Assembly: GCA_002395905.1 (NCBI GenBank)
Contig: DGVK01000120.1
Location: forward strand, 1 to 9,100
Length of the DNA stretch: 9,100 nucleotides
Source: Verrucomicrobia bacterium UBA4286
Lineage (GTDB): Bacteria; Verrucomicrobiota; Kiritimatiellia; RFP12; UBA1067
Direction: 5' to 3'
Shown: positions 6,245-9,100 of the stretch, piece after piece
Numbering within the stretch: position 1 is the stretch's first letter
Layout of the letters: each line of letters opens with the position of its first letter
The notes under the pieces: generated by a model
What the model was told of the DNA's origin: nothing
The model's database searches: none
The model's input: the letters and a program-made list of their open reading frames with translations, nothing else
Translations under genes and position numbers: made by a program

Positions 6245-6438
6245 AAGTCTTGCCCACGCTTTCCCAAAGTCTTGCCCACACTTTCCCCAAGTCTTGCCCA
6301 CACTTTTCCCAAGTCTTGCCCACACTTTCCCCAAGTCTTGCCCACACTTTGCACAAGTCTTGCCCAGACTTTGCCGCAAGCCTGCCTGACCTGCGCCCCA
6401 AGCCTGCCTGACCTGCGCCCCAAGCCTGCCTGATCCAG
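6245..6438 (+). repeat. 22-nt tandem repeat array, two sequence families in one register
   Basis: Six units of the form AAGTCTTGCCCA followed by CACTTTCCCC start at 6245, 6267, 6289, 6311, 6333 and 6355; the sixth is 23 nt. Two units of a second form, AAGCCTGCCTGA followed by CCTGCGCCCC, start at 6378 and 6400, and a truncated third runs from 6422 to 6438. Both forms are 22 nt, start AAG-CT and end CCCC, so the second looks like a diverged version of the first. Units are back to back without spacers. The complementary strand carries regularly spaced GGG/GGGG runs. The array begins 7 nt after the SGNH gene stop. Confidence 0.95.
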
Positions 6439-6472
6439 AGTGAGGACGAGGCTGAAGCGCGGCGCGGCGGTT
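6436..6472 (-). pseudogene. Possible remnant of the 3' end of a ModF-like ABC gene
   Basis: Bases 6436-6464 match 7876-7904, inside the last codons of the ABC gene at 7858-8922, at 26 of 29 positions and in the same orientation. On the minus strand in the matching frame, both read P-R-F-x-x-V-L-T-L (P-R-F-S-L-V-L-T-L here, P-R-F-N-R-V-L-T-L in the gene). Homology is not visible beyond this. It may be a leftover of a duplicated gene, a copied fragment, or chance in GC-rich DNA. Confidence 0.3.
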
Positions 6473-6526
6473 TCAAAACGTATCATTTCGTTGCAGAGGA
6501 TATGTAGTTCCTCTCACCGCTTTTTT
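6467..6526 (+). terminator. Candidate branched intrinsic terminator with T6 tract
   Basis: GCGGT (6467-6471) pairs with ACCGC (6516-6520), which is followed at once by TTTTTT (6521-6526). Two hairpins fit inside: AACG 6477-6480 with CGTT 6489-6492, and AGAGGA 6495-6500 with TCCTCT 6509-6514. It would end the MBOAT-SGNH transcript just before the next promoter. The closing stem is only 5 bp, so this is tentative. Confidence 0.35.
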
Positions 6527-6534
6527 GCTATAAT
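6526..6534 (+). promoter_or_regulatory. Extended -10 promoter of the MFS transporter gene
   Basis: TGCTATAAT gives a consensus -10 (6529-6534) with the TGn extension. No convincing -35 box is present at a spacing of 16-18 bp, so activity would depend on the extended -10 or on an activator. The predicted start near 6541 leaves a short leader of about 35 nt before the GTG start at 6576. Confidence 0.5.
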
Positions 6535-6575
6535 CATCGTTGTAGACGCGGTGGATCAAAACGGAGGTGCGCATT

Positions 6576-7832
6576 GTGAGAGACAGGGATTCCAGATACA
6601 AATGGGTGATGCTGGCTTTGCTGGCGTTCACTTATTTCCTCATGCACGCGACGCGGCAGATTTTCAACGCCTCTCTGCCCGACATCAAGGCGTCGCTCCC
6701 GGGCACAAGCGACGCCGAGTGGGGCTTTACTCGCACGGCTTTTCTGTTCGCCTACGGTCTGGCGGTTCCTCTCGCGGGAATCGCCGCCGACATGCTCCGC
6801 CGTAAATGGGTCGTGGTCGTCGGCGCGCTTTTGTTTTCGGCGAGCGTTTTCGGCACGGGCTTCGTCGGCGGGTTTGCCGGGATGCTTGTCATGTATGGAC
6901 TTGTCAACGGTATTGGTCAGTGCATGATACCGGCTTCGGCAAGCTCTCTTATCGCGCAATATCATCATGAAACACGCTCGACGGCGCTTTCGATCTATCA
7001 GACGGGCCTCTATTTCGGGATAATCGTGGCAAGCGCCCTCGCCGGATGGTTGGGGGCCGTCTCGCAGGACGGCTGGCGGTATGCGTTTTGGGGCTTCGGC
7101 GCGATCGGCGTTGCATGGACTTTTGCGCTCGCGCTCCTTCTGCGCGACACGCCGCCGCTCGTCCGGCATCCGGCGGCCGCAGGCGAAGAGCGCGCGAGTT
7201 TCAAAGAGGCCGCGCTCGCCATGGTGTCGCGTCCGACGGCGGTTCTTCTAACATTCGCTTTCGGAATGCTCGTCTTCGGCTCGAACTGTTTTCGCACATT
7301 CCTCCCGCTGTTCATGCGGCAGGGACCGGAGCTTGGCGGCTTTTCTCTCTCGCCCGCGTCAGCGGCGCTGCACTCCGTCGTGTGGTTCTACGCGGGTTCG
7401 TTCATAGGGATCGCCGCAGGCGCGCGCCTTTCAGACCGTCTCGCCAGCCGCTTCCCCGCGATTCGCATAAACATGCTGTGGATCGGTCTTGCAATCTCGG
7501 CGCCTGCGATGGCGGCGATGGTCTACATGCCGAATCTTGCGCTCTGCTGCGTGATGACGTTCGTGTTCGGACTCGGCGGAGGGCTTTTCGACTGCTCTCT
7601 TTATTCGGGCCTCTTCGAAGTCGTCGCGCCGCGCTACCGCGCCGCCGCGATGGGCGTGTATCTCTGCGGCGCGTTTCTCATAGGGTGCCCGGCGACGGCG
7701 GTTCTCGGCTATGTCGGCGAGCGCTTTTCCTATCAGCACGGGATCGCCATATTCGCCTCGACCTATGCGATAGGCGCGGTGGCCGTCCTCGCCGCGCGAC
7801 TTATGTTCTTCTCGCGCGACCGCGTCGAATAG
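6576..7832 (+). CDS. Major facilitator superfamily transporter
   Basis: A 418-residue MFS permease, consistent with 12 membrane segments in two halves. The loop 2-3 motif appears as G-I-A-A-D-M-L-R-R-K (68-77), and its weaker counterpart in the second half as G-A-R-L-S-D-R-L-A (282-290). A-L-S-I-Y-Q-T-G-L-Y-F-G (137-148) fits the segment-5 motif, and a charged central loop lies around 190-212. The first helix has Y-F-L-M-H-A-T-R-Q (20-28), with an Arg in the membrane as in organic-anion and phosphate-ester carriers, but the substrate cannot be read from sequence. I chose the GTG at 6576 because GGAGG (6563-6567) lies 8 nt ahead of it; an earlier in-frame GTG at 6567 overlaps that site. The gene has its own promoter and faces the minus-strand ABC gene, 25 nt apart end to end. 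No functional link to the neighbours is evident. Confidence 0.9.
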   Translation: MRDRDSRYKWVMLALLAFTYFLMHATRQIFNASLPDIKASLPGTSDAEWGFTRTAFLFAYGLAVPLAGIAADMLRRKWVVVVGALLFSASVFGTGFVGGFAGMLVMYGLVNGIGQCMIPASASSLIAQYHHETRSTALSIYQTGLYFGIIVASALAGWLGAVSQDGWRYAFWGFGAIGVAWTFALALLLRDTPPLVRHPAAAGEERASFKEAALAMVSRPTAVLLTFAFGMLVFGSNCFRTFLPLFMRQGPELGGFSLSPASAALHSVVWFYAGSFIGIAAGARLSDRLASRFPAIRINMLWIGLAISAPAMAAMVYMPNLALCCVMTFVFGLGGGLFDCSLYSGLFEVVAPRYRAAAMGVYLCGAFLIGCPATAVLGYVGERFSYQHGIAIFASTYAIGAVAVLAARLMFFSRDRVE

Positions 7833-7853
7833 CGCCGCCCTGGAATACGGCGG
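7833..7853. terminator. Weak hairpin between convergent genes
   Basis: CGCCG (7833-7837) pairs with CGGCG (7848-7852), or in an alternative register CCGCC (7835-7839) with GGCGG (7849-7853). It occupies nearly all of the 25-nt gap between the converging MFS and ABC stops and could act on both strands. There is no T-run on either side, so termination is a guess. Confidence 0.25.
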
Positions 7854-7857
7854 AGAA

Positions 7858-8922
7858 TCAGAAGGCGTCGTCGGGCAGGGTGAGGACGCGGTTGAAGCGC
7901 GGCGGGACGTGGCCGGGCGCGTGTGCGACGCATATCGCGGCTGTCGATGGGTGGGCGTCGAGCCATGCGCCTATTCTGCCGAGGACCTTCTTTACCTCAA
8001 TCGGCGGCATATCGCAGCACGGTTCGTCAAGTATGAGAAGGCGCGTGCGTGCCGTCAACGCTTCGTCCAGCTGGCGCTCCACGGTTTCGTCGCCATACAG
8101 AGCGCGTTCGACCGATACAATCCCGATCTTGCGGCGACTCTGCGCGAGCGTTGTCCCGCGCTCGCCGCGTTTGCGCCCGAAAAGAGAAATATCGTTTGCG
8201 TAGCCTAGCGGAGAGTCGCCTGTCACGAGCGCGAGGAGGGTTGTCTTGCCGCTTCCGTTCGGGCCTCGCAGGAGCCACCGTTCTCCAGGCATGACGCGCC
8301 ATGAGAGGTTTTTAAACAGCGTGCGCCGTCCGAAAGCGAGATGTACGTTTCGCATCTCCAGAACAGGCGCGGCTTCTTTTGCGCAAGAGGCGCCGTCACT
8401 GCGCGCCGCCGCCCCGCGCCGCGGCGCGGGGCGTCCGGCGAGGCCGCCTGCGCAGCGCCTTGTCAACGTCAATTCGACGCCAGCGTCGCGCATCTTTTCG
8501 CGCAGGCTCTCCATGCGGCGGCGCCACTCGTGGTCGAGTCCGCCGAAGGGGTCTTCAACTGTGAGCGCGTCCGGGGAGCAAAGAAGCTCCCGTGCCAGCA
8601 GGACGCGCCGCATCTCGCCGTTTGAGAGCGCCGCGAACGCGCGGCTCATAAGCGGTTTGAGGTCGAGCGCAGCGATTACAGCCGGACGTATCGCGCGGTA
8701 GCGCCGCCGCTCTGCGGCATGATCGCCGCCGACCTCGAACGGATTTATTTCGAAGACGGATCTGAACGACAGCATCTGCGAAACGGTTTCGCCGCCGTCG
8801 CAATGGTAGCGCGCCGCCGACCAGCCGCCCTGCACGGCGGCAGCCTGCGCGGCGCGGCCCGCGTATTCCCGCCGGTCGCGTCTGTCCACGGCGCGTTTCC
8901 CGCTTTTCGTGTTCGTTGTCAT
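7858..8922 (-). CDS. Reduced ModF-like double ABC ATPase, one composite ATP site left
   Basis: A 354-residue soluble ATPase without membrane segments, related to ModF/PhrA-type tandem ABC proteins of uncertain role. Domain 1 (about 1-155) begins downstream of where Walker A would be. It keeps the E-I-N-P-F-E-V segment (58-64), signature L-S-N-G-E (99-103), a Walker B with swapped acids (T-V-E-D-P, 121-125) and D-loop G-G-L-D (127-130). A linker (159-187) rich in Gly, Ala and Arg follows. Domain 2 keeps the ModF-type run N-L-S-W-R-V, Walker A G-P-N-G-S-G-K-T (220-227), V-T-G-D, Y-A-N-D-I-S-L-F-G-R, Walker B L-L-I-L-D-E-P (295-301) and H334. Between I-V-S (268-270) and Walker B only about 24 residues remain, so the helical subdomain and signature are missing. 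The length is well below the family's roughly 450-490. The ATG overlaps the helicase stop as ATGA, so translation is coupled. It is either a streamlined enzyme or an early pseudogene with the frame still open. Confidence 0.85.
   Translation of the reverse strand: MTTNTKSGKRAVDRRDRREYAGRAAQAAAVQGGWSAARYHCDGGETVSQMLSFRSVFEINPFEVGGDHAAERRRYRAIRPAVIAALDLKPLMSRAFAALSNGEMRRVLLARELLCSPDALTVEDPFGGLDHEWRRRMESLREKMRDAGVELTLTRRCAGGLAGRPAPRRGAAARSDGASCAKEAAPVLEMRNVHLAFGRRTLFKNLSWRVMPGERWLLRGPNGSGKTTLLALVTGDSPLGYANDISLFGRKRGERGTTLAQSRRKIGIVSVERALYGDETVERQLDEALTARTRLLILDEPCCDMPPIEVKKVLGRIGAWLDAHPSTAAICVAHAPGHVPPRFNRVLTLPDDAF
8410..8433. repeat. Perfect 24-bp GC-only palindrome inside the ABC gene linker
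   Basis: Twelve bases, CGCCCCGCGCCG, are followed directly by their exact reverse complement, without a spacer. It falls in the codons for the inter-domain linker (R-P-A-P-R-R-G-A-A-A-R region), where sequence is least constrained. It could extrude as a cruciform, serve as a dimeric protein site, or be a relic of inserted repeat DNA. Confidence 0.9.
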
Positions 8923-9100
8923 GACAGGAGTTCCGCGAGATCTTCGGTCGTGAGCTTTTCGACTATCGCCGCGTCTGTGGTGGATACGGTCGCCGCGATG
9001 AGCGCCTGCTTGCGGCGCTGGAGGGCGAGCACCTTTTCCTCGACCGAGCCGGACGCGATGAGCTTGACGACGTATACCTTCTTCTTCTGGCCGATGCGGT
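8919..9100 (-). CDS. SNF2-family helicase, C-terminal end (5' part outside window)
   Basis: The visible 59 residues begin R-I-G-Q-K-K-K-V and continue V-Y-V-V-K-L-I-A-S-G-S-V-E-E-K-V-L-A-L-Q. This is the end of the second RecA-like domain of Swi2/Snf2 ATPases: R-I-G-Q is the tail of motif VI with its arginine, and S-V-E-E-K the usual T-I-E-E-K block. These proteins move along double-stranded DNA and remodel DNA-protein complexes or the RNA polymerase complex (RapA type); which subgroup cannot be told from this end. The protein finishes L-T-T-E-D-L-A-E-L-L-S, a common ending for bacterial Snf2 helicases. Its TGA stop shares bases with the ATG of the ABC gene in an ATGA overlap, so both lie in one transcript. 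The upstream codons lie beyond base 9100. Confidence 0.9.
   Translation of the reverse strand, partial: RIGQKKKVYVVKLIASGSVEEKVLALQRRKQALIAATVSTTDAAIVEKLTTEDLAELLS

Noticed and set aside
6245..6438. CRISPR array
   Set aside because: Units are contiguous without unique spacers and no cas genes are nearby.
6130..6486. Minus-strand ORFs across the tandem repeats giving 22-residue peptide repeats
   Set aside because: All three minus frames stay open simply because the 22-nt unit lacks stops; they have no ribosome site, and part lies antisense to the SGNH gene.
6567..6575. Upstream GTG as start of the MFS gene
   Set aside because: It overlaps the GGAGG ribosome site; the GTG at 6576 has ideal spacing.
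7046..8203. 385-residue plus-strand ORF
   Set aside because: Out-of-frame reading of the MFS gene continuing antisense through the ABC gene; Arg-rich and without domains.

Overview
The window is dense, GC-rich bacterial DNA (about 60% G+C by eye) holding eight genes, two of them cut by the window ends. I recognise no species-specific marker. Class 1B PyrK/PyrD, a ModF-like double ABC ATPase and an AlgI-like MBOAT/SGNH pair suit a PVC-type bacterium (Verrucomicrobiota, Kiritimatiellota or Lentisphaerota), but this is only a weak inference.

Layout. (1) 1-3338, plus strand: a tight housekeeping operon made of the 3' part of asd (aspartate-semialdehyde dehydrogenase), a band-7/stomatin-like membrane scaffold protein, pyrK and pyrD (the two subunits of NAD-linked dihydroorotate dehydrogenase). 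Gaps are 51, 1 and 4 nt. (2) 3339-3845: 507 nt with no credible gene. It has a good extended -10 promoter, then a run of hairpins, a 133-nt long imperfect hairpin, and a stem that buries the Shine-Dalgarno sequence of the next gene. (3) 3846-6238: an MBOAT membrane acyltransferase and an SGNH-like exported partner, a two-protein machine of the AlgI/AlgJ, PatA/PatB or DltB/DltD kind that acylates a surface or secreted polymer. (4) 6239-6575: a 22-nt tandem repeat array, a short copy of the 3' end of the ABC gene found further on, a candidate terminator and a promoter. (5) 6576-7832: an MFS transporter. (6) 7858-9100, minus strand, convergent with the transporter: the C-terminal end of a SNF2-family helicase overlapping by 4 nt (ATGA) with a reduced ModF-like ABC ATPase.

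Most interesting points. The ModF-like protein has lost Walker A of its first domain and the helical/signature region of its second domain. What remains (signature of domain 1 plus Walker A and B of domain 2) is exactly the set that builds one composite ATP site. The 460-nt structured leader ahead of the acyltransferase gene resembles no RNA family I know and ends in an SD-sequestering element with a competing or pseudoknotted partner stem. The 22-nt array and a perfect 24-bp palindrome inside the ABC gene are further unexplained structures. All structure calls come from reading base complementarity by eye; no folding or database search was possible.
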